64,000 nt of DNA from Actinosynnema sp. ALI-1.44. Lineage in GTDB: Bacteria > Actinomycetota > Actinomycetes > Mycobacteriales > Pseudonocardiaceae. The stretch covers positions 806,001 through 870,000 of the forward strand of contig NZ_MTQO01000052.1 of NCBI RefSeq assembly GCF_001984155.1, read 5' to 3'. Positions within the stretch are counted from its first letter, which is position 1, and the number at the start of each line of letters is the position of its first letter. A model generated the notes under the pieces. It saw nothing but the letters and a program-made list of their open reading frames with translations, searched no databases and was not told the DNA's origin. The position numbers and the translations under genes are program-made. Shown piece after piece: positions 21,734 to 30,214 of the stretch.

Positions 21734-22225
21734 ATGAAGCGAACGATTCCTTTCGGGCTGAAGGCCGTCGTGACCACTGCGCTCGCCGCCGTCATCGGTT
21801 CGGTGGCGCTCACCGGCCCGGCGACCGCCGCGACGCCGCAGGCCGGGGCTCCGGCTGAGGTGCGGCCGGGCGCCCAGGCGCTGTCCTGGCAGTCCTGGGT
21901 GACGAGCGCGGACTGGAACGTGGGCGACTGCACCATGTTCAAGGGCGCGACGTGGATCCTGTACTCGGACGGCACCATGACGTTCGACGGCACGGTCACC
22001 AGCAGCGACGACCACGACGCTTTCCTGTTCTGGATCGACGTCTGGGACCACAACAACGCCTACCTGGGACGGGTAGCCAACCGCTACCCCGACACCCCGG
22101 ACCACACCGTGTTCGCCAAGAACATGCCGGACAGCGACCTGCAGTACCGGTGGCTCGCGTACGGCAACTTCCCGACGGACTGGTACCCCCGGATGGGACG
22201 GTTCCAGCCGCACGGCAGTTGCTAG
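21734..22225 (+). CDS. Secreted protein, DUF6294-like
   Basis: The 163-residue exported protein has a signal peptide of about 32 residues ending in ATAA. The mature part has two cysteines (GDCTMF near the start, HGSC at the very end) and the stretch WILYSDGTMTFDGTVTSSDD followed by HDAFLFWIDVWD. This looks like the small secreted family DUF6294 of actinomycetes, a beta-rich domain of unknown role; I am not certain of the number. ATG 21734 follows GGAGGAGGGG. It stands alone between hairpins. Confidence 0.65.
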   Translation: MKRTIPFGLKAVVTTALAAVIGSVALTGPATAATPQAGAPAEVRPGAQALSWQSWVTSADWNVGDCTMFKGATWILYSDGTMTFDGTVTSSDDHDAFLFWIDVWDHNNAYLGRVANRYPDTPDHTVFAKNMPDSDLQYRWLAYGNFPTDWYPRMGRFQPHGSC

Positions 22226-22237
22226 GACTCAGCCCGG

Positions 22238-22261
22238 TGGCCGGGCTCACGAGCCCGGCCA
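22238..22261 (+). terminator. Terminator after the DUF6294-like gene
   Basis: TGGCCGGGCT-CACG-AGCCCGGCCA is a perfect 10-bp stem 12 bases after the stop, followed by TCTTTC. Confidence 0.75.
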
Positions 22262-22353
22262 TCTTTCAGACCCGTTGATCTCGGCGGCGATCACGCCTAG
22301 CACTTGTGCGTTCCGGTCGTCCCCCGCCGACCGCCGGGTGGGACACTTGTGGG

Positions 22354-22992
22354 GTGAGTGCGATCGAGTACTTCTGCTATGTGTCGCGTAACAAGATCGA
22401 CCAGCTGTACCAGCAAGTCGATCCGGAAGCCGAGTACGAGGTGACCGAACTCGCCAAGCAGGAGACCGACCGCAAGTCGGACTGGAAGGTCGGACAGGTC
22501 CTCAAACTGTTCTCCAGCGGGCGTTCCTACGGCAAGAAGGACGTGCTGCAACGCGAGCGGAAGGTCAAGCAGACCTACCTGGAGAAGCTGGAACGGGTCA
22601 TGCTCGCGCTCGCCTCCGAAACGGCGATTCCGGCCGCGTCGGATCTGGACCGGTGGGACGCCGGTCTGTCGGCGTACTACCACCACTCCGGCGTTTTCCG
22701 TTTCGGGCAGGGGATCGCCGACCTGAGCACGAGTGCCGTCGTGACGCTGAAGTCGTCGATCGGACAACGGCCGCTGCTGCTGGACTGCTCGCTGCGCAAC
22801 TTCAGCGAGGGGCCTCAGGCCGACGGCAGTTTCCAGCTGACGTCCGCCAACAACCGCTTCTTCAGCGAGGGCATGCCGTTGACCATGACCACCGTTTTCC
22901 TTCTACTGGAAGCGGGGCAGTCACGGGTAGTCGGCAGTCCGTTGTTCCTCAAGCTGTCCGTTCCCGAGACGGACTGGATGACGATGCTATGA
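22354..22992 (+). CDS. Uncharacterised protein, DUF7019/SAVMC3_10250-like
   Basis: The 212-residue soluble protein begins VSAIEYFCYVSRNKIDQLYQ. That opening is characteristic of an actinobacterial family annotated SAVMC3_10250 or DUF7019; I recall this from memory and cannot check it. The first half is charged and helical (KLERVMLALAS); the second is beta-rich (VVTLKSSIGQRPLLLDCSLRNF, PLTMTTVFLLLEAG). GTG 22354 is favoured because the family starts there. Its stop overlaps the ATG of the next gene (ATGA), so the two form a coupled pair. Confidence 0.6.
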   Translation: MSAIEYFCYVSRNKIDQLYQQVDPEAEYEVTELAKQETDRKSDWKVGQVLKLFSSGRSYGKKDVLQRERKVKQTYLEKLERVMLALASETAIPAASDLDRWDAGLSAYYHHSGVFRFGQGIADLSTSAVVTLKSSIGQRPLLLDCSLRNFSEGPQADGSFQLTSANNRFFSEGMPLTMTTVFLLLEAGQSRVVGSPLFLKLSVPETDWMTML

Positions 22993-24248
22993 CCGACCTC
23001 GACCTGACCGTGGACGATCCCGAGGAGTTCGAAGGCCGCGTGGTCCGCATCGACGACGCGGAGTACGAGATCGGCCGGTATCTCGGCGAGGGCGGCGAAC
23101 GGTTCGTCCACGAGTTGGTCAACCGGCGGTTCGGCCGTGGCACACACGCGATCCTGATCCTGCGCAACCAGCCGAAGGCCGTCGAGATCGCCACCAGTGC
23201 CCGGGAGGCGCTGCAACAGCTGCGAGACGTCGGGATGCCCACCATCCACGATCCGTTCCTGGTGCGGGCGCACGGCGGCGTCTTCGAAGTCCGCGAAGGC
23301 GTCGACCGCACGGACGCCGAGGTCCGGATGGAGCGCCTGACACAGGCCGGGCAGCTCGACGAAGCCTGGGCCATCACCGAGGAACTCCTTGCCGCGAACC
23401 CGGACAACTTCCTGGCCCTGATCACCCAGGCCACGGTCCGCGGTCGCGGCGGCGACGCCTTCGAGGCGTTGGACCTGGCGCTGTCCGCCTTGCGGATCGA
23501 GCCGAACACGCGGGCGTGCAAGGTGATCACCATGCAGTGCGCGCTCGCGGCCAACGCGTTCCGGACTTTCTGGTGGCAGTACGAGGACCTGCGGGCGAAG
23601 TGGCCGAACGACCGGTCCTTCGACGACCTGGCCGCCTCGGCGCACATGACCGTGGGAACGCCGGAGAAGGCGCTGGACCTCGAGCTCAGCGAGAAGGTCG
23701 CCGAGGTGCTGCGGCGGGAAGTGGCGGCGAAGCAGGCGGCCGACGAGGTCATGAGAACCACGTTCACGCTCAGGGACACGCCCGAGGACAACGAACGCAA
23801 CCGCGGCGTCCTCGCCCAAGCGTACCGGCTCTACGCGTACTCCCCGAACATCGCGATCAACTACGGGCTCGTACTGCTGCGTTCCGGCGAAGGGCGCGCC
23901 GCTTTCGAGGTGCTGTCCCGGATCGTGCCGGTGGTCCAGCCACGGCGACAGTACGAGTTCTACGGCTACATGGCGTTCGGGCTGGCCGTCGACGAGGACT
24001 GGCCTGCCGCGTACCGGCTGCTCGACGTGATGACGCGGCGACTGGGCGACAACGACATCCAACCCGCGGATCTCCCCGGCTGGCCGCTGTGGTGGGCCGA
24101 CAGCGAGGCAGCGGTGATCTGCGCCCGGACACACCGGCCGTTCCGGCTGATCGCACAGGTGCTCCGCCAAGTCGGCGCCGACCAGGTCCGTCCCGAGGTC
24201 CGGGCTATGGCGCTGCTGTACGCCCAGCACCCGGCAAACCCCGAGTAG
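22989..24248 (+). CDS. TPR-like protein with an N-terminal kinase-lobe-like segment
   Basis: The 419-residue protein has two parts. Residues ~15-110 look like a degenerate protein-kinase N-lobe: YEIGRYLGEGGERFVHELVN resembles a glycine loop, with HAILILRNQPK as a possible strand and no catalytic loop. From ~110 on it is a helical tetratricopeptide array (AGQLDEAWAITEELLAANPDN, GDAFEALDLALSALRIEPN). No signal peptide or membrane segment is present. It is translationally coupled to the SAVMC3_10250-like gene. The pair could be a stress or signalling module; the partner and substrate are unknown. Confidence 0.6.
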   Translation: MTDLDLTVDDPEEFEGRVVRIDDAEYEIGRYLGEGGERFVHELVNRRFGRGTHAILILRNQPKAVEIATSAREALQQLRDVGMPTIHDPFLVRAHGGVFEVREGVDRTDAEVRMERLTQAGQLDEAWAITEELLAANPDNFLALITQATVRGRGGDAFEALDLALSALRIEPNTRACKVITMQCALAANAFRTFWWQYEDLRAKWPNDRSFDDLAASAHMTVGTPEKALDLELSEKVAEVLRREVAAKQAADEVMRTTFTLRDTPEDNERNRGVLAQAYRLYAYSPNIAINYGLVLLRSGEGRAAFEVLSRIVPVVQPRRQYEFYGYMAFGLAVDEDWPAAYRLLDVMTRRLGDNDIQPADLPGWPLWWADSEAAVICARTHRPFRLIAQVLRQVGADQVRPEVRAMALLYAQHPANPE

Positions 24249-24253
24249 CGGCG

Positions 24254-24269
24254 GTCAGGAGGTCCTGAC
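24254..24269. terminator. Small hairpin between convergent genes
   Basis: GTCAGGA-GG-TCCTGAC starts six bases after the TPR-like gene, in the gap shared with the LysR gene. The very small loop and lack of a U-tract make it weak. Confidence 0.35.
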
Positions 24270-24335
24270 GTCGTGAGGTATGGACGCGCTGGCGTGCTGT
24301 GCGGCCGTGAGAGCGTGTGGGAGTGCGTTTCTTGA

Positions 24336-25274
24336 TCAGGGGCTTCGGAGTTGGTGGTGGAACGGCGTCGTCGCGCGGACATGTGCCCAGTACGCGTCGC
24401 GTGCCAATGCGGCGAGCTTGGGCAGTCTGGGCGCCATGTTCCCGTTTCGTGGGCAGGCGATCAGGTGTCGCATCGACAACGGGTTGCCTGCCAACGGGCG
24501 GACCACCGCGCCTTCGCCGGGTTGGTACACCGGTTGGCAGGCTGTCACCGCTCGGCCTGTTCGTACCAGTGTGCGGATGGAGTCGGTGCTGTGTGTCGTG
24601 TAGCGGACGTTCGGGCGGAAGCCCTCGTTCCCGCATGCCGCGTGGAAGCAGTCTGGCCAGCCTGCGCCGTCCGACGGCGTCATCACCCACGTCCGCTGCG
24701 CCAGTTCGGCCAACGGCACTTCCGGCAGTGAGGACAACGGGTCCGATTCGGCCAACGCGATGAACACCGGCTCACGGACGATCACCTCGCACAGCACTGC
24801 CGGTGTGGAACGCTGCTCGTAGCCCGGGTAGTCCACCAGCGTCGCCACGTCGAGCCGTCCGGCTACCAGCAGATCCCACAGCAGCAGCGGCGAATACTCC
24901 ATGACCAGGCGTACGTCGATGCCCGAGAGGCTGTCGCCGAGCCGTTCGACCAGGCCGACCGAGACCGATTCGATCGTTCCGCCCAGTGCGAGGGCCGACG
25001 AGGAATCGTTGGTGAGCCTGGCCGCGTCCCGTGCCAACTCGTCCACTCCGTGCAGGATCGCCCTCGCCCGGAGCAACACGAAGTCGCCGACCTTGGTCGG
25101 GGTCATGCCCTGCGCGGTGCGGATGAACAGCGTCGCGCCGATCTCCTGTTCGAGCCGGTTGAGTCGCGCGGACAGCGCCGGCTGGGACATCCGCAGCACC
25201 GCCGCCGCCTTCGTCAGGCTGCCGGCTTCGGCGATCGCGCACACCGTGCGCAGGTGGCGTAGCTCCAACTCCAC
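24336..25274 (-). CDS. LysR-family transcriptional regulator
   Basis: The 312-residue LysR protein has an N-terminal winged helix (LRHLRTVCAIAEAGSLTKAA, LRMSQPALSARLNRLEQEIG, ATLFIRTAQGMTPT) and a two-lobe effector domain from ~95 on. The start is GTG 25274. It is divergent from the M64 peptidase gene, the classic arrangement for a LysR target, and the 136-base gap holds several inverted repeats. The effector cannot be predicted. Activation or repression of the peptidase is plausible from layout only. Confidence 0.9.
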   Translation of the reverse strand: MELELRHLRTVCAIAEAGSLTKAAAVLRMSQPALSARLNRLEQEIGATLFIRTAQGMTPTKVGDFVLLRARAILHGVDELARDAARLTNDSSSALALGGTIESVSVGLVERLGDSLSGIDVRLVMEYSPLLLWDLLVAGRLDVATLVDYPGYEQRSTPAVLCEVIVREPVFIALAESDPLSSLPEVPLAELAQRTWVMTPSDGAGWPDCFHAACGNEGFRPNVRYTTHSTDSIRTLVRTGRAVTACQPVYQPGEGAVVRPLAGNPLSMRHLIACPRNGNMAPRLPKLAALARDAYWAHVRATTPFHHQLRSP

Positions 25275-25353
25275 CCGTCAGAGGGTGCCCCATCGACCGC
25301 GTGGATGGGATAGGGGATTTCCCACAACGCGCCGGACGGAACAGCCTTTTCAG

Positions 25354-25379
25354 TGGGCGTCTCCCTGCACCGACGCCCA
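25354..25379 (+). promoter_or_regulatory. Inverted repeat before the M64 peptidase gene
   Basis: TGGGCGTC and GACGCCCA flank a 10-nt spacer, ending 31 bases before the peptidase start. It is either a LysR-controlled site or a hairpin in the 5' untranslated region. A second weaker repeat (TGGGA...TCCCA) lies near 25308-25326. Confidence 0.4.
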
Positions 25380-25410
25380 TCCCTGCACCCTGCTCTGAAC
25401 GGAGCCGCTC

Positions 25411-26367
25411 ATGCGCGTCCGTCCATTATCCGTGGTTATGGCTTTGGTGGCGTCCGCGTTCGTGATCATCCACCCTGCGGCGGCCACTGAACGCACGGTC
25501 GTGAAAGAGGTCTTCTCGCCCGATGGCACGATCTCCCGTGTCCGGGTGGTCGAACCGCCGTCCGAGCCCGCGCCCCTGTCCGCCGTCGCGGCCGAGGTCG
25601 TGCCGATCCAGCAGACCGGGCCGTCGGCGTCCCGCTTCGACCTGGTCTTCGTCGGTGACGGCTACACCGCCTCCCAGATGGCGACCTACCACCAGCACGT
25701 GGTCAACCGCTGGAACGAGCTGACGAGGATCGAGCCGTACAGGTCGCTCAAGGACTCCTTCAACGTCTGGCAGGTGAACGTGGTGTCCAACCAGTCCGGT
25801 GTGGACAACGATCCCTCGAACGGGGTGCGCCGCGACACCGCGCTGGACATGAACTTCTGGTGCGGCGGCACCGAGCGCCTGCTGTGCGTGAACGAGACGA
25901 AAGCCAAGCAGTACGCGGCATCCGCGCCCCAGGTCGACCAGGTCCTCGCGGTCGCCAACAGCACCAAGTACGGCGGCGCGGGCGGCGGAGTGGCCACGTC
26001 CTCCGGTGGCAACGCCCAGTCCGGCGACATCGTGGCGCACGAACTCGGCCACTCGATCGGCGGCCTGGCCGACGAATACGACTACCCCAACGACCTCTAC
26101 ACCGGCTCGGAGCCGCGTGAGGTGAACGTGTCGGTGTACCCGAGCGCCACCATGTCCCAGTACAAGCTCAAGTGGTACGCCTACCTGGGCAGGACCTCGC
26201 CCGACGGCGGTGTCATCGGCACCTATCAAGGCGGGTACTACCACCGCCGCGGCATCTACCGGCCCACGGACAACTCGCTGATGCGATCGCTCGGCCGCCC
26301 GTTCAACCTGATCGGCCTTGACGTCATGCGCACCGCGATCCAACGCAAGGCAGGCGGAGTGGTCTAG
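25411..26367 (+). CDS. Secreted zinc metallopeptidase, M64 (IgA peptidase-like)
   Basis: The 318-residue enzyme has a signal peptide (MRVRPLSVVMALVASAFV, cleavage near ATERT) and the catalytic motif HELGHSIGGLADEY, with His210, Glu211 and His214 as zinc ligand, base and ligand. Upstream, SRFDLVFVGDGYTASQM and FNVWQVNVVSNQSGVDND are conserved M64 segments. Members cleave proteins outside the cell; the founder cuts IgA, but soil actinomycetes use such enzymes on other proteins. The DEY after the HELGH spacing is typical. It is divergent from a LysR regulator and followed by a strong convergent terminator. Confidence 0.9.
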   Translation: MRVRPLSVVMALVASAFVIIHPAAATERTVVKEVFSPDGTISRVRVVEPPSEPAPLSAVAAEVVPIQQTGPSASRFDLVFVGDGYTASQMATYHQHVVNRWNELTRIEPYRSLKDSFNVWQVNVVSNQSGVDNDPSNGVRRDTALDMNFWCGGTERLLCVNETKAKQYAASAPQVDQVLAVANSTKYGGAGGGVATSSGGNAQSGDIVAHELGHSIGGLADEYDYPNDLYTGSEPREVNVSVYPSATMSQYKLKWYAYLGRTSPDGGVIGTYQGGYYHRRGIYRPTDNSLMRSLGRPFNLIGLDVMRTAIQRKAGGVV

Positions 26368-26373
26368 CGTTCC

Positions 26374-26406
26374 CCGGGCTCGTCCGCACGGTGTGGACGA
26401 GCCCGG
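26374..26406. terminator. Bidirectional terminator between the M64 peptidase and MFS genes
   Basis: CCGGGCTCGTCC and GGACGAGCCCGG form a perfect 12-bp stem with a 9-nt loop in the 54-base convergent gap. Confidence 0.8.
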
Positions 26407-26421
26407 ACGGCCACTCCTGGC

Positions 26422-27633
26422 TCACGACCGCTGTGCCTGCGCCGGACTGTCCTGCCGGGCAACGGTTTCGCGGACCAGACGGGCGTTGCCGGTGCGGTGG
26501 ATGCCCGCCGCGAGGGTGAGCACGAGCAGGGTGGCGACGCCGAGACCAACGCTCACCCATGCCACGCTCGGGTAGCCCAGTCGGGCGTCGATCGCCTCGC
26601 CGCCGAGCCATGGGCCGAGGGTGTTGCCGACGTTGAAGGCGGCCGTCGTGCTCGCGCCGACGAGGGTGGGGGCGTTGCCCGCCACCGTGAACGCGCGCAC
26701 GTTGAGCGCCGGGTTGACGCCGAAACCCGCGACGCCGAACAGGAACACGGCGAAGATCGCCACCGGTGTCGTCGGGCCCGAGACAGCGAGCAACACCAGT
26801 GCGAGCAGGGCGATGGCGAGGCCGCCGTAGAGCGTCAGGAACGGTTTCGCGTCGGCCAGCCGTCCCCCTGCGGTGATGCCGATGAGCGCACCGAGACCGA
26901 ACAGGGACAGCACGCCCGGCACCCAGCCCGCCGGCAGGCCGCTGACCTCAGTCAGCAGCGGGGCGAGGTAGCTGAAGGTCGCGAAGATCATCGCCTGAGC
27001 CAGTGCGATCACGCCGAGCGCCAGCCAGAACCGGCCACCCCGGTAGAGCCGCAGTTCGGTGCTGATGTGGGTCTTTTCGCTGCCGTTCTGCGTTTCCGGG
27101 ACGAGTGCGAACACGCCGATCAACGCGATGACAGTGAGTACGGTGACAGCCCAGAACGCCGAGCGCCAGCCCGCGTGCTGGCCGAGGAACGTTCCGGCGG
27201 GGACACCGGCGATGTTGGCCACGGTGAGGCCACCGACCAGGATCGCGAGTGCACGACCGCGTCGCGCGGCCGGAACCAGTGCGACCGCGGTGGCCGCGGC
27301 GACGGCCCAGAACCCGGCGCAGGCAACGGCGCTGACGACGCGCGTGGCGAACAGCAACGCGTATCCAGTCCCCAGCGCGCCGACGACGTGGGAGATGCCG
27401 AAGACGACGAGCAGGCTCATCAGCGTCGCCCGCCGTGGCACGCGGAGGGTCGCGATGGCCAGCAGAGGAGCGCCGACGACCATGCCGATCGCGAAGGCGG
27501 AGATGAGCAGCCCGGCCTCCGGGATGCCGACACCGAGGTCGGCGGCCATCCCCGGGAGCAGGCCGGTGATCATGAACTCGGACGTGCCGAGCGCGAAGAC
27601 GCTCAGCCCGAGCACAGCGACTGCCAAGGGCAC
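26422..27633 (-). CDS. MFS drug efflux transporter, Cmx/CmlR chloramphenicol type
   Basis: The 403-residue transporter has 12 predicted membrane helices. It opens LAVAVLGLSVFALGTSEFMI and continues GLLPGMAADLGVGIPEAGLL and AFAIGMVVGAPLLA, the signature of the DHA1 chloramphenicol-resistance branch (Cmx, CmlR of Streptomyces). The motif-C-like segment GVPAGTFLGQHAGWRSAFW is intact. GTG 27633 follows GGAGGG. Expression is probably controlled by the TetR gene directly upstream, since TTTTG-N12-CAAAA occurs both before this gene and before tetR. Chloramphenicol or another aromatic drug is a likely substrate; self-resistance to a natural product is equally possible. Confidence 0.87.
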   Translation of the reverse strand: MPLAVAVLGLSVFALGTSEFMITGLLPGMAADLGVGIPEAGLLISAFAIGMVVGAPLLAIATLRVPRRATLMSLLVVFGISHVVGALGTGYALLFATRVVSAVACAGFWAVAAATAVALVPAARRGRALAILVGGLTVANIAGVPAGTFLGQHAGWRSAFWAVTVLTVIALIGVFALVPETQNGSEKTHISTELRLYRGGRFWLALGVIALAQAMIFATFSYLAPLLTEVSGLPAGWVPGVLSLFGLGALIGITAGGRLADAKPFLTLYGGLAIALLALVLLAVSGPTTPVAIFAVFLFGVAGFGVNPALNVRAFTVAGNAPTLVGASTTAAFNVGNTLGPWLGGEAIDARLGYPSVAWVSVGLGVATLLVLTLAAGIHRTGNARLVRETVARQDSPAQAQRS

Positions 27634-27648
27634 GGGAATTCCCTCCAG

Positions 27649-27670
27649 TTTTGTATTGATTAGTCCAAAA
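27649..27670 (-). promoter_or_regulatory. TetR operator, copy upstream of the MFS gene
   Basis: TTTTG-N12-CAAAA with the inner sequence tattGATTAGTc lies 16 bases before the MFS start. It shares outer arms and spacing, and inner ATxGxTxAGT, with the site upstream of tetR. Confidence 0.7.
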
Positions 27671-27706
27671 TGTCGCCGTGTGACGGCATCGCGTGTGCCG
27701 CGGGGA

Positions 27707-28291
27707 CTACTTGGCGGCGATCGCGTCCACCGCGAGGTCGGCGACCGCGCGCATGGCCGCCTGTTCGGCGCCGCGCCGGGACATCATCCGCAGTCCGGCG
27801 ACGGTGCTGTGGGCGAACTCGGCGATGTCGCTCGGGCGACGGTCGGCGTTGACCGTGCCGTCCCGCTGGCCTTCCACCGCACACGTGGTCAGCAGGGCGA
27901 GTTGCCGCTGGGTGTCGGCCTCGATCCGGGCGCTGATCTCCGGGTCCCGGTCACCGAACTCGGCGACGGCGTTGACCACCAGGCAGCCGCGTCGGCCGTG
28001 GGCGACGTCCTCGTCGATGGTGTACGCGAACAGTGCGCGGAAGCGCTCGATCGCGGTGCTCCTGGCCTCCAGCAACGCCGCCCTGTCCCGGAACCCGCGC
28101 TCGGCGTAGTGGTCGAACGCGCGCAGGAACAGCTCGTGCTTGCTGGTGAACGTGTTGTAGATGCTGCTGCGGCCCAGGCCGGTGGCGTCGCAGAGTGCCT
28201 GGGTCGACGTGCCTTCGTAGCCACGCGACCAGAACGCGTCCATGGCGCGCCCGATCGCCGCGCGCTCGTCGAACTCCTTCGGCCTGGCCAT
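27707..28291 (-). CDS. TetR-family repressor of the adjacent MFS gene
   Basis: The 194-residue TetR protein has an N-terminal helix-turn-helix (AIGRAMDAFWSRGYEGTSTQ, LCDATGLGRSSIYNTFTSKH, ELFLRAFDHY) and a C-terminal ligand domain with GRRGCLVVNAVAEFGDRD, as in the AcrR/YxaF-like group with the conserved GCLV motif. It lies 73 bases upstream of the efflux gene on the same strand. Identical-arm operators occur upstream of both genes, so it should repress itself and the pump until a drug binds. Confidence 0.92.
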   Translation of the reverse strand: MARPKEFDERAAIGRAMDAFWSRGYEGTSTQALCDATGLGRSSIYNTFTSKHELFLRAFDHYAERGFRDRAALLEARSTAIERFRALFAYTIDEDVAHGRRGCLVVNAVAEFGDRDPEISARIEADTQRQLALLTTCAVEGQRDGTVNADRRPSDIAEFAHSTVAGLRMMSRRGAEQAAMRAVADLAVDAIAAK

Positions 28292-28309
28292 GCGGACGAC
28301 CGTACCAGG

Positions 28310-28331
28310 TTTTGGATCGGTCAGTTCAAAA
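28310..28331 (-). promoter_or_regulatory. TetR operator, copy upstream of tetR
   Basis: TTTTG-N12-CAAAA with the inner sequence gatcGGTCAGTt lies 18 bases before the tetR start. The match to the second site at 27649-27670 supports autoregulation. Confidence 0.7.
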
Positions 28332-28677
28332 CGAGCGGGGCGTCACAACTCGTAGGGGTCGTACGCGGCCAACGCGTCGGCTTCGGACCACGCTTTCCCA
28401 CAGTGACCACCGCCCAAGCGCCATTCCAACGCATGCCTGTCACTCTTCAACTTTGTCCGAGTCCTTGAACGGGACTGGTCAAGGCACGGATGCCCAGAGG
28501 GCAGAGCGCCAATTCTCAAAGTCCCCATTGCTTGCCACCGCATGACTGCCCGAGAACCGAGAGTGCGGCAGTGGCGCAGCCCTCTGGCGATGACGACCAG
28601 GCCAACGGCGACCAAGAACCACCCTGAGGGTCAGATCACTCAAGCATGTGCCAGGAAGGAGACCCGCCCTCTCCTGC
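28332..28677. other. Non-coding gap with no convincing gene
   Basis: About 350 bases separate tetR from the next MFS gene. A minus-strand frame at 28343-28615 (90 codons, TTG start, ending in DALAAYDPYEL) lacks a ribosome site and any family signature. Base composition here and in the 3' end of the next gene looks less GC-rich than around it. It may hold gene debris or a junction of transferred DNA. Confidence 0.4.
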
Positions 28678-29931
28678 TCAGAGATCTGCCTCCCGGCGAG
28701 GAACCCCGTCTGTAGAACCAGAAACCTCGAGCAAAGACCGCTCATCAGGCAACCAAGCACCACGCCCCCGATCAACGACCAAAACACCCACCGCGAGCAC
28801 CAGTGCCACTGCAGCTGTCACCGGCGCGACAATGAAAGCGCCCATCGCGCCGTGCTCGTCCGCCAGATTTCCGGCGACAGCCCGACCAAGAGCGGTACCA
28901 AGCGGCCCCCCAGCACACAGGATGGTCATAGCGACAGCAGCCTTGTGAGGCGGAGCCAACCGTTCCGTCAACGCGTACAAACTGATCATGTACGGCGCGA
29001 CAGTCACGCTGGCAACGGCAATAGCCGCAGGAAGAGACACCACAGCCCCATTGGCCAGCAGAAGCGACATACCTCCCAACAAAGTGGCGGAGAACGTCAC
29101 ATACCGGTGGCGCATCTTGAACCGCCGCGGCAACCAAGCACAAGCCACCCCGGCAAGCGCACTGCCGATCCCGAGCTCGGCGTACAACAGCCCCGCGGCA
29201 GCGGGCTGTCCCGTACCAGTGGCGTAAGCGGCAACACCAGTCTGAATCGCGCCGAACACTGCCCCGATCAAAGCCATGGCAAAGAACATCACGGCCAACG
29301 GCCCACGCGGCAACCGCTCAGCCGAAGCGGCCGGACGATCGGCGAGCGCCACATGCGGACGCGCGTGCACGAACGCGAAGGGCAAAGTGGCACCGGCAAG
29401 CACGGCGATCGTCGCCACCGTCGGCGCTACCGGAGAGATCACCGTCAGCACCCCGACCAGCGCCGGGCCGATGACGAAAGTGGTCTCGTCAGCCGCCGCC
29501 TCATAGGACAACGCAGTGGGCAACAACTTCGCTTGCCCCTGTGTGTGCGCGAGATGTGACCAGTACACGCGCACAAGTGGACCCACCTGGGGTTGGGTCA
29601 ATCCGGTCAACGTCGCCGCGACGAACATCGCCGGACGGTCCATCTGCGTTGCCAGCAGCAACAGGGCCATCGCGACGACGTTGCACACAGCGGCCGTGGA
29701 ACCCACGACCCGGTGGCCGAAGCGGTCGGCCAGCGCACCGACCACCGGACCGCCCACCGCGGTCGCGATGGACTGCGCCGCGCCGGCCAGACCGGCGAAG
29801 GTGTAGCTGCCGGTGACGGATTCGAGCAGGATCAACGTCGCCAGCGGGGCCATGGCGTACGGCAGGCGAGCGAGCAGGCCCAGCGGGAAGAACGTCGGGC
29901 TGACCACCCGGAGCAAAGCTCGGTAGGACAT
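28678..29931 (-). CDS. MFS transporter
   Basis: The 417-residue protein has about 12 membrane helices. It starts MSYRALLRVVSPTFFPLGLL and RLPYAMAPLATLILLES, with the motif-A loop GALADRFGHRVVGSTAA. It resembles actinobacterial permeases of the type that export small molecules, but no specific substrate family is recognisable. The soluble tail of ~30 residues is acidic. ATG 29931 follows GGAGA at good spacing. Codon choice in the second half (more A/T at third positions) is looser than in neighbouring genes. It is divergent from the nucleotide-breakdown operon and 281 bases from its first start. Confidence 0.8.
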   Translation of the reverse strand: MSYRALLRVVSPTFFPLGLLARLPYAMAPLATLILLESVTGSYTFAGLAGAAQSIATAVGGPVVGALADRFGHRVVGSTAAVCNVVAMALLLLATQMDRPAMFVAATLTGLTQPQVGPLVRVYWSHLAHTQGQAKLLPTALSYEAAADETTFVIGPALVGVLTVISPVAPTVATIAVLAGATLPFAFVHARPHVALADRPAASAERLPRGPLAVMFFAMALIGAVFGAIQTGVAAYATGTGQPAAAGLLYAELGIGSALAGVACAWLPRRFKMRHRYVTFSATLLGGMSLLLANGAVVSLPAAIAVASVTVAPYMISLYALTERLAPPHKAAVAMTILCAGGPLGTALGRAVAGNLADEHGAMGAFIVAPVTAAVALVLAVGVLVVDRGRGAWLPDERSLLEVSGSTDGVPRREADL

Positions 29932-30072
29932 CGGGTCTCCATTTGCGCACCATCGACTGGCACGCCTACCCAGCCACCTAGCGTGCTAATGCGCCCGATT
30001 CTGCGCGCGAGCATACCAGAAAGGCATACACACCAGGGTTTTCTCATTTCATAACGTCACATGGCGAGCCTA

Positions 30073-30101
30073 TTGACCACTTTGTCGTTGCTGTGTAGCG
30101 T
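30073..30101 (+). promoter_or_regulatory. Promoter of the nucleotide-breakdown operon
   Basis: TTGACC and TAGCGT are spaced by exactly 17 bases, a good housekeeping-sigma promoter for actinomycetes. Transcription would start near 30108, leaving an untranslated leader of about 107 bases before the first gene. Confidence 0.7.
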
Positions 30102-30214
30102 GCGAATGGGGGTTGATCTCACAGATATCACAGCAAATTCGTTCGCCGCCTTCGACAGTTGACTCACTGGTTCAGGGCGGCCATTTCGTGCTGCGATCCC
30201 GAAAGGACTTTGGT

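Noticed and set aside
28343-28615. 90-codon minus-strand frame between tetR and the MFS gene
   Set aside because: TTG start, no ribosome site, no recognisable domain; left as part of an unassigned gap.
28634-28650. 15-base identity (AAGCATGTGCCAGGA) with 38108-38122
   Set aside because: Too short and without flanking similarity or terminal repeats; treated as chance.
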